Part shown: piece after piece, positions 35,229 through 43,811 of the stretch
Layout: each line of letters begins with the position of its first letter
Position numbering within the stretch: the stretch's first letter is position 1
Origin: Acidimicrobiaceae bacterium
GTDB lineage: Bacteria > Actinomycetota > Acidimicrobiia > Acidimicrobiales > JAUTXP01
Assembly: GCA_030837965.1 (NCBI GenBank)
Contig: JAUTXP010000044.1
Span: forward strand, 1-64,000
Reading direction: 5' to 3'
Length of the DNA: 64,000 nucleotides
The notes under the pieces: model-generated
Databases searched by the model: none
What the model saw: the letters and a program-made list of their open reading frames with translations, nothing else
What the model was told of the DNA's origin: nothing
Made by a program: the position numbers and the translations under genes

Positions 35229-35960
35229 CTACGGCGACGGGTCCTTTTCACCGCTCTGCTCGTCGAAACGGAGAACCCGGCCCACAACCTCACGGGCCAC
35301 GGAGGCCAGCGAGCGGCCGTTGCCGAAGGCGTAGGCGCGCAGGCGGACAAGGGCCTGTCCAACGGTGACCCCGAGTTGGGCGGCGACCATGCCCGAGGCC
35401 TGGTGCACGACGTACCGGAAGTCGGCCCCAGCCTCGAGCTCAGCGGCCAGGCCGTCGGCCGGCGCGTGGGCTTGCAGCGCCAGGATGGCCCGGGCCGCGA
35501 CGCCGGCGGCCACCAGGGCATCGGCGTACTGGTCGTCCGTCAACGGGCCGGGCCGGTCGCAGTACAGGTTCAGTGCGCCCAGACGAACCGCGCCCACGAG
35601 CATCGGGAAGCCGAAGACGGCCCGGGCGCCTGCGGCGAGCGCGGGCGCCCTGAACGCGAGCCACCGCGGCACGAGCGGTTCAGCCAGGTCGGGTTCCAGG
35701 ACAGGCGTGCCCTGCTCGTGCGCATCCACGCACGGCCCCTCGCCCAACTCGTACTGCAGCTCCTCGATGAGCGAGCTCACATCGTTGGTCGTGCACACCG
35801 AGCCTCTCGGCGTGTCGCCGGACATCAGCATGATCCCGGCGCCAGTCATGCCGGTGACGTCGGCGCACACCTGACACAGCTTCTTGGTCTCGGTGTTCAG
35901 CGTCGCGTCACCAGCCAGCAGCTCCAGTATCCGCAACCGCCGGTCGCGCGGTTCCTTCAC
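35229..35960 (-). CDS. GAF-ANTAR transcription antitermination regulator (second)
   Basis: 243 residues. The GAF domain has GAGIMLMSGDTPRGSVCTTND, LGEGPCVDAHEQGTPVLEPD and GARAVFGFPMLVGAVRLGALNLY. The ANTAR domain ends the protein with RYVVHQASGMVAAQLGVTVGQALVRLRAYAFGNGRSL. It is a diverged paralogue of the gene at 34399, and the two are probably expressed together. RNA targets with tandem hairpins would be expected in the genome; none is certain nearby. Confidence 0.85.
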   Translation of the reverse strand: MKEPRDRRLRILELLAGDATLNTETKKLCQVCADVTGMTGAGIMLMSGDTPRGSVCTTNDVSSLIEELQYELGEGPCVDAHEQGTPVLEPDLAEPLVPRWLAFRAPALAAGARAVFGFPMLVGAVRLGALNLYCDRPGPLTDDQYADALVAAGVAARAILALQAHAPADGLAAELEAGADFRYVVHQASGMVAAQLGVTVGQALVRLRAYAFGNGRSLASVAREVVGRVLRFDEQSGEKDPSP

Positions 35961-36320
35961 GGCGCGTCACGCGTCGCTGGACGGCGTCTCAGCGCCGACG
36001 ACGCATGGGAACCGTCGATCGTGGTCGAAGGCTGGGTTCGGGCGACGGGGTCTCCTGGCGGGTCGACGCTGCATGTGCGCGCTACCGGGGTCTGGAGCAC
36101 CGCTTCCGGGCCGAACGCCTCCGGCCCGACACACGACGGCTTGGTCGTGTCACCCCCGAACGTACACCCCATATCCAAGTGGGCAAACGGCGCGATCGCG
36201 TTGGACCGCATGATTCGGACGATTGGCTGTACCATTTGCTCTGCGAGTTGCATCAAGGCGGCTCGTGAAGCGTCGCGTTGCCCCGGACCCTGGTGGCGTC
36301 ACCCGCCCAGGAGCTCATTG
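35961..36320. other. Divergent intergenic region without a gene
   Basis: These 360 bases separate the divergent GAF-ANTAR and PAS-GGDEF-EAL genes. Open frames exist on both strands but lack family resemblance. A small dyad, ACACGAC (about 36131) with GTCGTGT (about 36144), is the only structure seen. It should hold both promoters. Confidence 0.5.
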
Positions 36321-38027
36321 GTGGCAGCCGTCCCCGTTGCGTCGGAAGTCGATCAGGCGTTTCACCGCATCGTCGCCGAGGGTTCGCGGGATCTGCACAC
36401 CATCACCAGCGTGGCCGGGGTGTACAGGTTCGTCTCTGCCGCCAGCCTGGTCATGTTCGGGTGGGAGCCCGATGCTCTGGTCGGTCGTCAACAGCAAGCC
36501 TTCGTGCATCCCGACGACGCCGCACTGGTCATGTCCGCCGGCGTCGAGGTGTCGCAACCGGGCTCCAGCCCCGTCGTGGTGGTATGCCGGTTCCGGTGCG
36601 CAAACGGCAAATACCGATGGGCTGAGATGCTGACCAGCCTGTTCGTGGCCAATGGCGAGCCCCTGCTGGTCTCGACCGTGCGCGATATCGCTGACCGCAA
36701 GAAATCCGAGCTCGACCTGCAAAGGCTGGCATCCACCGACCCGTTGACCGGCGTGGCCAACCGGACGGTGTTCATGGACCGGTTGCGCCAGGCCCTGCGC
36801 CGCCTGGAGCGCGGGGGAGGCTTAGTGGCCGTGCTGTTTCTCGACCTCGACCGGTTCAAGCTGATCAACGACTCGGTTGGCCACAGCATGGGAGACGCCG
36901 TGCTGCTTCAGATGGCGGAGCGCCTGCGAAAGTTCCTGCGTCCGCAGGACACGCTGGCTCGACTCGGCGGCGACGAGTTCGCGGTGGTCGTCGAGGACAT
37001 GGCCCATGCCGACGAAGCGGTGGCGTTGGGCGCCCGCATCATCGATGCGGGCCGTTGCCCATTCGAGATACGCGGCGAGCAGTTCGTGTGCACGACCAGT
37101 GTGGGGATCGCGGTGACAACCGATTCGCAGCACGGGGCCGAAGACTTGTTACAGGAGGCCGACCTGGCGCTGTACCGGGCCAAGGACCGCGGCCGCGACC
37201 GGGCCGAGATTTTCGACGAGGACCTGCGGACCCGGGCCGTCGGACGGCTCGGCACCGAACGCATGCTGCGACGGGCGATCAAGGACGACCGCCTCAGGGT
37301 CGAGTACCAGCCCGTGATCGACCTGCGCAGTACCTCAACGGTTGGCGCCGAGGCGCTGATGCGAGTCTGGGACCCGGAACGGTCGGACATGATCGTCGCC
37401 AACTCGTTCATCGAGGTGGCCGAAGAAGCCGGGCTGCTGGCCATCATGGACGACCAGGTGCTGGCCCAGGCCATCGCGCAGGCCACCTCATGGCGCACCC
37501 TGTTCGCAGGCGCGGGCTTCGGCGACATCGCCGTCAACGTCACGGCCCGCCACTTGGCCAATGCCGACTTCGCACCGTCGGTGATCAACGAGTTGGCGGC
37601 CCACGGCCTGCCGCCGAGCGCACTTCAGATCGAGGTCACCGAACGTGTCCTCATGGAGGCGTCAAACTCGACCATGGCCGGGTTGACCACGCTGCACGAC
37701 TCCGGCATCAAGGTCGGCTTGGACGACTTCGGCACGGGATACTCGTCGCTTTCCTACCTGAGGCTGTTCCCGCTCGACTTCGTGAAGATCGACCGGTCGT
37801 TCATCCACGAGCTCGGGCTCGGTACCGCCGAGCAGGCCATCGTGGCATCGATCATCGACCTGTCCCACGCTCTGGGCCTGGCCGTCGTCGCTGAGGGCGT
37901 GGAGACCAAGGCCCAGCTCGACGCGCTCGTCGCCCTGGGCTGCGACCGGGCCCAAGGCTTCTTCTTCGGCGCCGCAGCCTCGCCGAAGAGCATCGAGGAC
38001 CGGGTGCTGCACCCCGCCGGCCGCTGA
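36321..38027 (+). CDS. PAS-GGDEF-EAL cyclic di-GMP protein
   Basis: 568 residues from a GTG at 36321 preceded by AGGAG eight bases upstream. A PAS domain (about 10-130) shows GVYRFVSAASLVMFGWEPDALVGR and FVHPDD. GGDEF follows with TDPLTGVANRTVFMDRL and RLGGDEF plus RPQD at the inhibition position. EAL follows with GAEALMRVWDP, NVTARHLAN, LDDFGTGYSSLSYL and KIDRSFIHEL. Both domains look catalytically complete, so net direction cannot be told. It is soluble, unlike the protein at 28879. Confidence 0.9.
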   Translation: MAAVPVASEVDQAFHRIVAEGSRDLHTITSVAGVYRFVSAASLVMFGWEPDALVGRQQQAFVHPDDAALVMSAGVEVSQPGSSPVVVVCRFRCANGKYRWAEMLTSLFVANGEPLLVSTVRDIADRKKSELDLQRLASTDPLTGVANRTVFMDRLRQALRRLERGGGLVAVLFLDLDRFKLINDSVGHSMGDAVLLQMAERLRKFLRPQDTLARLGGDEFAVVVEDMAHADEAVALGARIIDAGRCPFEIRGEQFVCTTSVGIAVTTDSQHGAEDLLQEADLALYRAKDRGRDRAEIFDEDLRTRAVGRLGTERMLRRAIKDDRLRVEYQPVIDLRSTSTVGAEALMRVWDPERSDMIVANSFIEVAEEAGLLAIMDDQVLAQAIAQATSWRTLFAGAGFGDIAVNVTARHLANADFAPSVINELAAHGLPPSALQIEVTERVLMEASNSTMAGLTTLHDSGIKVGLDDFGTGYSSLSYLRLFPLDFVKIDRSFIHELGLGTAEQAIVASIIDLSHALGLAVVAEGVETKAQLDALVALGCDRAQGFFFGAAASPKSIEDRVLHPAGR

Positions 38028-38060
38028 CGCCCGGCCCTCTTCAGTCAGTCAGTCGTCGGT

Positions 38061-38132
38061 CAGTCGGTCAGTCGGTCAGTCGGTCAGTCGGTCAGTCGGT
38101 CAGTCGGTCAGTCGGTCAGTCGGTCAGTCGGT
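38061..38132. repeat. Octamer tandem repeat (CAGTCGGT x9)
   Basis: Nine perfect units of CAGTCGGT run from 38061 to 38132, flanked by partial units from 38041 and to about 38137. It occupies the gap between the convergent PAS-GGDEF-EAL gene and the hypothetical gene at 38153. Such short-unit arrays vary in length by slippage. Confidence 0.97.
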
Positions 38133-38152
38133 CAGTCTCCGCCCCGACGGGA

Positions 38153-38614
38153 TCAGTACTGACCCTTGATCACGAAGTACGAGCCGCGGATCGTCCCGGC
38201 GAGCTTCGACTTCTGTCTGGCGAACTTGAACGAGCCCAGCTCGGCTGGGATCTCCATTCCGTCGCTCAGCTTGAACCCGACCGCCGGCTTCTTCGATGCG
38301 TCCAGCGGATACAGGACGTTGATCGACAGCCCACTCTCGTAGAACACGTAGGTCCATCGCGTGTTCTCGACCTCGAAACTGGTTGCCTCCAGGGCGGGCG
38401 AAGCGACGACGATGTCGCGCTCCTCCTTGAGGATGCGGTGGACCCAGTCGATTGTCTTCTTCGCCTCGGCGGCCGGATCAACAGTGAAGACGTGGTCGTA
38501 CTTGTTCTTGAAGTAGCGGGCCTCGTTCGCGCGCAGCCCGGCAAGTGCGGTCGCCACCGGCGAGGATTCCAAACCGACGGTGGAGACGTTGACGAAGTCC
38601 ACTGCGTAGCTCAT
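38153..38614 (-). CDS. Hypothetical protein, function unknown
   Basis: 153 residues from the ATG at 38614 (MSYAVDFVNVSTVG); an ATG nine codons upstream adds only basic sequence. Mixed alpha/beta character: ARYFKNKYDHVFTVDPAAEAKKTIDWVHRILKEE, WTYVFYESGLSINVLYP and a Lys-rich end with GSYFVIKGQY. No membrane segment or known motif. Its codon use is a little less G/C-biased than its neighbours. I do not recognise the family. Confidence 0.55.
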   Translation of the reverse strand: MSYAVDFVNVSTVGLESSPVATALAGLRANEARYFKNKYDHVFTVDPAAEAKKTIDWVHRILKEERDIVVASPALEATSFEVENTRWTYVFYESGLSINVLYPLDASKKPAVGFKLSDGMEIPAELGSFKFARQKSKLAGTIRGSYFVIKGQY

Positions 38615-38849
38615 GTCGCGGCACACAGTACGCCGCCGCACACGTGCAGGCGGGACGGCCCCTGACTCAGCGACGGTGGTCGCTCCACGTCACCGGCGGA
38701 AGCTGACATCTGACGGGAGGGCCCGGCGCTGGTGGCAACGTGTGGCGAGACCACCGTTCGGCACGACGGGCCGCGTGGCCGGGGTCAGTCCGGGGTGTGA
38801 CGGAAGGGTCCGAACGTGGGCCCTGACCTGCCATGCGTGCAGATCAGGT

Positions 38850-38924
38850 TGGAGGCGGCGACCGGAATCGAACCGGTGTACAGGGCTTTGCAGGCCCTTG
38901 CCTAAGCCACTCGGCCACGCCGCC
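38850..38924 (-). tRNA. tRNA-Cys (GCA)
   Basis: Acceptor GGCGGCG pairs with CGCCGCC. Anticodon stem AGGGC/GCCCT holds loop CTGCAAA with anticodon GCA; T-loop TTCGATT. CCA is encoded (38850-38852). A TACACT hexamer upstream of the 5' end fits a -10 box. Confidence 0.95.
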
Positions 38925-39006
38925 GGGGTCCGCGGAGGCGCAGTGGCACCCGCGGTCGGCGGTGAAGTGTAGGCGGACGCGCGGCGCCGACGCCCGCCCC
39001 CCACAC

Positions 39007-39053
39007 GTCTGGAGGACATAGACCGCCGATTCCGCAGGGCATGTCCTCCAGAG
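39007..39053. repeat. Dispersed 47-bp hairpin, copy 3
   Basis: GTCTGGAGGACAT (39007-39019) pairs with ATGTCCTCCAGA (39041-39052). The loop again carries TCCGCAGGG. It is 83 bases upstream of tRNA-Cys and in the same orientation as copy 1 near tRNA-Val. Confidence 0.85.
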
Positions 39054-39121
39054 CGACCTGGAGGACGCCAGGCCAGGGGCAATACTCGTGGGGGGAAGGG
39101 ACCAGGCCGCCACCAGCGAGG

Positions 39122-39193
39122 AGCGACAGCAGCGAGCGACAGCAGCGAGCGACAGCAGCGAGCGCCAGGCCGCCAGCGACAGCAGCGAGCGAC
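39122..39193. repeat. 13-bp tandem repeats upstream of the ABC operon
   Basis: Three adjacent copies of AGCGACAGCAGCG (39122-39160), a fourth at 39175-39187 and a partial unit to 39193. They end 13 bases before the ATG of the binding-protein gene, so they lie in its promoter or leader. Confidence 0.95.
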
Positions 39194-39206
39194 AAAGAGA
39201 GGTGCC

Positions 39207-40907
39207 ATGCGACAACCACGCTCCGGCCGAGAGCCCGGTCGACGGCCAGCCCTGCGCACTCGCACGCGCACGCGCCTGGCGCCCGCATCGGGGCTTCGGA
39301 GTGCGACCGCGGCGGCGGCTACCGCGCTGGCCCTCGTGGCCACGGCCTGCGCAGGCGGCGGCGGGGGAAACAAGGCGGCGAGCACCAAAGCCAACAAAGA
39401 CGCCAGCGGACCGCCCAAGGCCGGCGGCCGCCTCATCATGGCCACCGAGGCCGAGGTGGACGGCTTCGACCCCACCAAGAACCGCTTCGACATCACCGGC
39501 CTCACCTACGCCGAGACGGTGTACGACCCCCTCGCGGCCTACGGCAAGGACGGCAAGGTCCATCCCTACCTGGCCGAGTCGATCGACCACAGCCCGGACT
39601 ACACGACCTGGACGATCAAGGTCCGCAGCGGCGTGCGCTTCCACGACGGCGACCCCCTGAACGCGGACGCGGTCAAGGCCACCCTCGACGCCCACCTGCG
39701 CTCGCCCCTCACCAGCCCGGCCCTGGCGTCGATCGCGTCGGTCGACAAGGCCGACGACATGACCGTGGCCGTGAAGATGAAGGAGCCTTGGACCGCGTTC
39801 CCCAGCTACCTCACCGGCCAGGTGGGATACGTGGTGTCGCCCAAGACGCTGAACGACCCCAACGGCTCGCGTCACCCCATCGGCACCGGACCCTTCACGT
39901 TCAAGGAGTGGATCCCGGGCAACCATTTCATCGCGGCCAAGAACCCGAACTACTGGCAGAAGGGCCTGCCCTATCTGAATGAGATCGAGTACCGGCCCAT
40001 CGTGGAGGTCCAGTCCCGCGCCTCGAGCCTGAGCGCGGGCACCATCGACATCCTCCACACCACCGATCCGGACACCATCGTCGCCTTCCGCAAGGACAAG
40101 AACGTCAAGCTGGTCGACGACGCCACCAGCAAGGGCGAGCACGAGGAGTCCTTCTTCATGCTCGACACGGCCAAGCCCCCGCTGGACGACGTGCGGGTGC
40201 GCAAGGCCCTCGCCTACGCCACCGACCGACGCACGGTCGTCAACACGGTCTACGCGGGCATCCTCCCCGACGCCACCGGCCCGTTCGACAAGAACTCCCC
40301 CTACGCCAACGACTCCGGCTACCCCAGCTTCGACCTCGACAAGGCCAAGGCATTGGTGGCCGAGTACGAGAACGAGAAGGGCCCGATCACCTTCGAGCTG
40401 GGCACCACCAACTCGGCCAAGAACCTGCAAGCCGTGCAGTTGGTGCAGTCCCAGTGGAAGGACGCGGGCATCACCACCACGCTCAAGCAGGTCGACCAGA
40501 GCCAGTTCATCCTCAACGCGCTGGTGGGGAACTACAGCGCCTACCTCTGGCGCCAGTTCGGCGAACCCGACCCAGACGGCGATGTGGTCTGGTGGAGCTC
40601 GGCCACGGCCAAGCCCATCGGCAGCCTGTCCCTCAACTTCGCCCGCAACAAGGACCCTGAGGTCGACACGGCCCTGGCCACCGGACGCCATTCCGGGGAC
40701 CCGGCCGAGCGCAAGGCCGCCTATCAGTCCATCGCCAAGCGTTTCGCCGAGGACGTGCCCTACGTCTGGATCGGCACGACGGTGTGGGCCGTGGCGGCCA
40801 AGCCGCGGGTGCAAGGCATCACCACCTGGAAGCTGCCCGACGGGTCCGAGGGGATCGACAGCCTGCTGTCCGGCCGCTTCCTGCTCTCCCACGTGTGGAC
40901 GAGCTGA
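39207..40907 (+). CDS. ABC transporter substrate-binding lipoprotein, oligopeptide type
   Basis: 566 residues. A basic start and hydrophobic stretch lead to a lipobox (LALVATAC), then a Gly-rich linker. The family 5 (DppA/OppA) layout follows: GGRLIMATEAEVDGFDP, YDPLAAYGKDGKVHPYLAESI, SGVRFHDGDPLNADAVKATLDA and VRKALAYATDR. It would bind peptides, or possibly nickel or sugars, outside the membrane and hand them to the permeases. A ribosome site (AGAGAGG) is 5 bases upstream. First gene of a five-gene transporter operon. Confidence 0.9.
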   Translation: MRQPRSGREPGRRPALRTRTRTRLAPASGLRSATAAAATALALVATACAGGGGGNKAASTKANKDASGPPKAGGRLIMATEAEVDGFDPTKNRFDITGLTYAETVYDPLAAYGKDGKVHPYLAESIDHSPDYTTWTIKVRSGVRFHDGDPLNADAVKATLDAHLRSPLTSPALASIASVDKADDMTVAVKMKEPWTAFPSYLTGQVGYVVSPKTLNDPNGSRHPIGTGPFTFKEWIPGNHFIAAKNPNYWQKGLPYLNEIEYRPIVEVQSRASSLSAGTIDILHTTDPDTIVAFRKDKNVKLVDDATSKGEHEESFFMLDTAKPPLDDVRVRKALAYATDRRTVVNTVYAGILPDATGPFDKNSPYANDSGYPSFDLDKAKALVAEYENEKGPITFELGTTNSAKNLQAVQLVQSQWKDAGITTTLKQVDQSQFILNALVGNYSAYLWRQFGEPDPDGDVVWWSSATAKPIGSLSLNFARNKDPEVDTALATGRHSGDPAERKAAYQSIAKRFAEDVPYVWIGTTVWAVAAKPRVQGITTWKLPDGSEGIDSLLSGRFLLSHVWTS

Positions 40908-40943
40908 CCCGGCGACGCCGCGCCCGAGGCCAAGGCTGACCCG

Positions 40944-41903
40944 GTGAACGCTCGGTACCTCGGCCGCAAGGTGCTGCTGCTCGTCCCCGTGCTGTTCGCG
41001 GTGTCGGCCCTGTCCTTCCTGCTCCTCAACCTCTTGCCCGGCGACCCGGCTATCGCCATCCTCGGGCCCAGCGCCACCGAGCAGAGCGTGGCCGCCTTGC
41101 GCCACGACCTCGACCTCGACCAGCCCTTGCCCGTCCGCTACGTGCGCTGGATGGGCCACACGGTGACGGGCGACTTGGGCCGCTCGTACGTGAGCAATCA
41201 GCCCACCGTCGAGGCCGTGCGCCAGCGCCTGCCGGTGACGCTCGAGCTGCTGCTGCTCTCGCAACTGCTGGCCTTGGCCCTGGCCATCCCTCTGGCCCTG
41301 TTGGCCGCGTCCAAGCCCAACGGCCTGCTCGACCGGGCGTCCACCAGCACCGCCTTCGCCTTCCTCGCCATCCCGAACTTCATGCTCGGCGTCCTGCTCA
41401 TCTACCTGTTCGCGGTGCGCGTCCACCTCTTCCCGGCCACCGGCTACACGCCGTTTCACGATCATCCCATCGAGAACCTGCGGGCCATGGCGTTGCCTGC
41501 CGTCACCCTCGGTGTGGCCGAGTTGGCCGTGTACCTCCGCCTGCTGCGCAGCGATCTCATCGCCACGCTGCAACAGGACTACATCACCATGGCCCAGGCC
41601 AAGGGCATGTCCCGCAACCACATCCTGTTGCGCCATGCCTTGCGTCCGTCCGCCTTCTCGCTGGTGACGGCCGCGGGCCTCAACCTGGGCCGGCTGATCG
41701 GCGGCGCCTTCGTGGTCGAGTACCTCTTCGCCTTGCCGGGCATCGGCTCGCTGACGGTCGAGTCCATCTTCAAGCGCGACTACATCGTCGTGCAGGGAAC
41801 CGTCTTGTTGGTGGCCGTCGGCTACGTGCTGGCCAACTTCGCAGTGGACGTGCTCTACGGCGTCCTCGACCCTCGAGTGCGTCATGCCCGAGCCACAGCC
41901 TGA
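40944..41903 (+). CDS. Oligopeptide ABC transporter permease, DppB type
   Basis: 319 residues from a GTG. Six membrane segments are expected; the start LGRKVLLLVPVLFAVSALSFLLLNLLPGDPA is the classic DppB N-terminus. The EAA loop YITMAQAKGMSRNHILLRHALRPS contacts the ATPases. It forms the translocation channel with the product of the next gene, which it overlaps by 20 bases. Confidence 0.92.
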   Translation: MNARYLGRKVLLLVPVLFAVSALSFLLLNLLPGDPAIAILGPSATEQSVAALRHDLDLDQPLPVRYVRWMGHTVTGDLGRSYVSNQPTVEAVRQRLPVTLELLLLSQLLALALAIPLALLAASKPNGLLDRASTSTAFAFLAIPNFMLGVLLIYLFAVRVHLFPATGYTPFHDHPIENLRAMALPAVTLGVAELAVYLRLLRSDLIATLQQDYITMAQAKGMSRNHILLRHALRPSAFSLVTAAGLNLGRLIGGAFVVEYLFALPGIGSLTVESIFKRDYIVVQGTVLLVAVGYVLANFAVDVLYGVLDPRVRHARATA

Positions 41904-42756
41904 TCCGGCGTCGGCCGACGTCGAACACGGGTCGACGGGCCGACGGCGGCTGGGCCTGTTGTTCTGGGCCTCGGTCGGCTGGCTCGGGTTGATCGCCACC
42001 CTCGCGGCGACGGCCGACTGGCTGCCCATCCCCGACCCGACCAGGCCGGGCGTGGCGCCCGCCCGCCAGCCGCCCACGCTGCACCATCTGCTCGGGGTCG
42101 ACGTCCTCGGCCGCGACATGTTGTCGCGCACCATCCACGGCGCGCGTGTCTCGCTGGTCGTCGGCTTCAGCTCCATTGCCTTCGGCCTGTTGGTCGGTGG
42201 CGCCGTCGGCGTGCTGGCGGGTTACTTCAGAGGCCGGTTCGAAGCCATCGCCATGGGCACGGTCGACGTGCTCCTCGCCTTCCCCGCGCTGGTGTTCGCG
42301 CTGGCCTTGGTGAGCTTCCTCGGCCCCAGCCTGGGCACGGTCACGCTGGCCATCGGCGTGCTTTCCATCGCCCCCATCGCCCGCATCATCCGGGCCAGCA
42401 CGCTGGCCTTCGCTCAGCGCGAGTTCGTGCTGGCCGCGCGCACGGTCGGGGCCAGGCATCGTCGCATCATCGTCAACGAGATCCTCCCCAACGTGATCCC
42501 GGCCGCGGTGTCGTTCGCCTTGGTCGCGGTGGCCGTGGCCATCGTGTCCGAAGGAGCGTTGGCGTTCCTGGGCCTGTCCGTCGCCGCGCCCACGCCCACG
42601 TGGGGCTCGATGATCAACGAAGGCCGCACGGTCTTGCAGGACGCGCCCCACATCAGCTTCGTGCCGTCGGCGGCCATGTTCCTCACCGTGCTCGCCCTGA
42701 ACTTCGCGGGCGACTCCCTGCGGGCCCGGTTCGATGTAGGCGAGGGCAGGCTGTGA
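41884..42756 (+). CDS. Oligopeptide ABC transporter permease, DppC type
   Basis: 290 residues. The N-terminal helix (LGLLFWASVGWLGLIATLAA) and GVDVLGRDMLSRTIHGARVSL are typical of DppC, with the EAA loop REFVLAARTVGARHRRIIVNEILPNV and a C-terminal PTWGSMINEG segment. It pairs with the DppB-like protein. Its stop overlaps the GTG of the ATPase gene by four bases. Confidence 0.92.
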   Translation: MPEPQPDPASADVEHGSTGRRRLGLLFWASVGWLGLIATLAATADWLPIPDPTRPGVAPARQPPTLHHLLGVDVLGRDMLSRTIHGARVSLVVGFSSIAFGLLVGGAVGVLAGYFRGRFEAIAMGTVDVLLAFPALVFALALVSFLGPSLGTVTLAIGVLSIAPIARIIRASTLAFAQREFVLAARTVGARHRRIIVNEILPNVIPAAVSFALVAVAVAIVSEGALAFLGLSVAAPTPTWGSMINEGRTVLQDAPHISFVPSAAMFLTVLALNFAGDSLRARFDVGEGRL

Positions 42757-43811
42757 AGCCCGTGCTGCTCGACGTGGCCGGGCTGAGCACGACATTCCCT
42801 ACCGGGCGCGGCCCGCTCATCGCGCTCGACGATGTGAGCCTCAGCCTGGACCGGGGCCGGACCCTTGGCCTGGTGGGCGAGTCGGGCTCGGGCAAGACGG
42901 TGCTGGCCCGGTCCATCATGGGACTGCTGCCGGCCCACGCGCATCGCCAAGGCCACGTGTGGTTCGAGGGACAGGACCTGGCCGCGCTGTCGCCACGCGA
43001 CCTGCGCGACATCTGGGGCCGTGAGATAGCCATGGTGTTCCAGGACCCGATGACGTCGCTGAACCCCGTCATGAAGGTCGGGCGTCAGATCACCGAGTCG
43101 CTGCGGCACCACCTGCGCATGGGCAAGGACGAGGCCAGGACGGCGGCCGTCGACCTGCTCGACTCGGTCGGCATCCCCGAGCCCAAGCGGCGGGCGGACG
43201 AGTACCCGCACCAGCTCTCGGGCGGGATGCGCCAGCGGGTCACCATCGCCATCGCCTTGGCCTGTTGGCCCAAGCTGCTGTTGGCCGACGAGCCCACCAC
43301 CGCCCTCGACGTCACCGTGCAGTCGCAGATCCTCGACCTGCTCCAGGCCAAGCAGGCCGAGCGCTCCATGGCCATGATCCTGGTCACCCACGACCTGGGC
43401 GTGGTGGCTGGGCGGACCAACGAGATCGCGGTGATGTACGCGGGCCGCATCGTGGAGCGGGCCGACACGGCCACCCTCTTCGCCGAGACGCGCATGCCCT
43501 ACACCGAGTCGCTGCTGGCCTCCATCCCCCGCGTCGAGCGCCCCAGCCATACCCGGCTCCAAGCCATCGCGGGCCGCCCTCCCGACCTGGTGACCCGGCC
43601 TGGCGGCTGCCGCTTCGCGCCCCGGTGCCCGTACGCCCAGCCTCGATGCGCCGAGGAGGAGCCGCCGCTGCTGCCCGCGCCCACGCCGGGCCATACGTTC
43701 GCCTGCTGGTATCCCGTGGGAACTCCCGCGGGCGACGAGGCCCTGGCTCGCAACACGGCGAGCAACGAGGCGAGCAATAAGGCGGCCGACAGGGCGGCCG
43801 ATGGCCGGTAG
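42753..43811 (+). CDS. Oligopeptide ABC transporter ATPase, DppD type
   Basis: 352 residues. Walker A GESGSGKT, Q-loop MVFQDPMTSLNP, signature LSGGMRQR, Walker B LLLADEPTTALD and the H-loop THDLGVV are complete. The C-terminal Cys-rich GGCRFAPRCPYAQPRCAEEEP is the oligopeptide-transporter extension that can hold an iron-sulfur cluster. An Asn/Ala-rich tail (NTASNEASNKAADRA) is unusual. It overlaps the next ATPase gene by 11 bases. Confidence 0.93.
   Translation: MKPVLLDVAGLSTTFPTGRGPLIALDDVSLSLDRGRTLGLVGESGSGKTVLARSIMGLLPAHAHRQGHVWFEGQDLAALSPRDLRDIWGREIAMVFQDPMTSLNPVMKVGRQITESLRHHLRMGKDEARTAAVDLLDSVGIPEPKRRADEYPHQLSGGMRQRVTIAIALACWPKLLLADEPTTALDVTVQSQILDLLQAKQAERSMAMILVTHDLGVVAGRTNEIAVMYAGRIVERADTATLFAETRMPYTESLLASIPRVERPSHTRLQAIAGRPPDLVTRPGGCRFAPRCPYAQPRCAEEEPPLLPAPTPGHTFACWYPVGTPAGDEALARNTASNEASNKAADRAADGR

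Noticed and set aside
35957-36268. Small genes in the GAF-ANTAR/PAS-GGDEF-EAL divergent gap
   Set aside because: Open frames on both strands lack ribosome sites and family resemblance, and overlap each other.
38061-38132. CRISPR array
   Set aside because: Units are eight bases with no spacers; it is a simple tandem repeat, and no cas genes are present.
38844-42176. 1110-codon open frame on the minus strand across the ABC operon
   Set aside because: It is antisense to clearly conserved transporter genes and has His/Gln/Val/Arg-rich composition typical of high-GC shadow frames.
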